A stretch of 31,362 bases of DNA from assembly GCA_946544695.1 (NCBI GenBank), contig CAMNMO010000002.1, positions 1 through 31,362 on the forward strand, read 5' to 3'. The position numbers and the translations under genes are program-made. Positions 31,336 to 31,362 of the stretch are shown piece by piece. The notes under the pieces are model-generated. The model did no database searches. It was not told the DNA's origin and saw only the letters and a program-made list of their open reading frames with translations. The stretch's first letter is position 1; the number at the start of each line of letters is the position of its first letter. This DNA comes from an uncultured Ruminococcus sp. Its GTDB lineage: Bacteria; Bacillota; Clostridia; Oscillospirales; Ruminococcaceae.

Positions 31336-31362
31336 TTACATTTCTGTCGAATGTTTTGCCCT
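31336..31362 (-). CDS. Possible 3' end of an upstream minus-strand gene
   Basis: One minus-strand frame enters from the window edge and stops with TAA at 31338-31336, one base before the hairpin at 31286-31334. Gene end followed directly by a terminator is a common layout. Another frame runs through the hairpin to a TGA, so the assignment is uncertain with only eight codons visible. Confidence 0.25.
   Translation of the reverse strand, partial: RAKHSTEM

Noticed and set aside
1..31362. CRISPR arrays, tRNA/rRNA genes, insertion sequences or prophage
   Set aside because: I saw no regularly spaced repeats, cloverleaf-like sequences, transposase or phage proteins in the window. A computed tRNA and repeat scan would settle it.

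Overview
The window looks like a chromosomal segment of a mid-GC Gram-positive Clostridia, most likely a Ruminococcus close to R. albus. The strongest pointer is the protein at 6473-7642. It has the length (389 aa) and active-site layout of the R. albus cellobiose 2-epimerase as I remember it, and a GH5 endoglucanase lipoprotein lies two genes downstream. YfhO, the YfmF/YfmH pair, clear Shine-Dalgarno sites and sigma-A promoters with 17-bp spacers also fit Firmicutes. I see no phage, insertion sequence, CRISPR array, tRNA or rRNA.

Layout. (1) 1-5274, mainly + strand: the first codons of a divergent gene leaving the window, a GtrA-type membrane protein, three tandem paralogous lipoproteins of unknown function, and a dCMP deaminase. 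(2) 5318-6175, - strand: shikimate dehydrogenase, separated from the deaminase by a bidirectional terminator. (3) 6379-9740, + strand: a sugar locus with cellobiose 2-epimerase, a PHP phosphoesterase and a GH5 lipoprotein, ended by a strong terminator. (4) 9774-12704: a BceA-like ABC ATPase without a visible permease, then an OmpR-type response regulator and histidine kinase. An 11-bp-period direct repeat sits at the ATPase promoter. (5) 12806-18144: a consensus promoter drives two unknown membrane proteins, a GtrB/CsbB-like polyprenyl-phosphate glycosyltransferase and a YfhO GT-C protein, which looks like an envelope glycosylation operon. (6) 18128-19082: a membrane protein with a C-terminal zinc ribbon and its own promoter and terminator. 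(7) 19178-25648: the M16 pair YfmF/YfmH, Lgt, a lipoprotein with a beta-helix-like segment, and FolD. (8) 25670-29807, - strand: a purB-led operon holding a small zinc ribbon protein, a DUF2085 protein, an unknown 208-aa protein and O-acetylhomoserine sulfhydrylase. (9) 29862-31338, - strand: a MATE exporter preceded by a terminator-like hairpin.

Much of the window concerns the envelope. It encodes five lipoproteins (three paralogues, GH5, and the beta-helix-like one) together with Lgt, the enzyme that lipidates them. The GtrB-like enzyme and YfhO probably attach sugars outside the membrane, and the distant GtrA could flip the lipid-linked sugar. The least explained parts are the lipoprotein triplet, the permease-less ATPase and two-component module with its PhoB-box-like repeat, and the unknown partners in the YfhO and purB operons.
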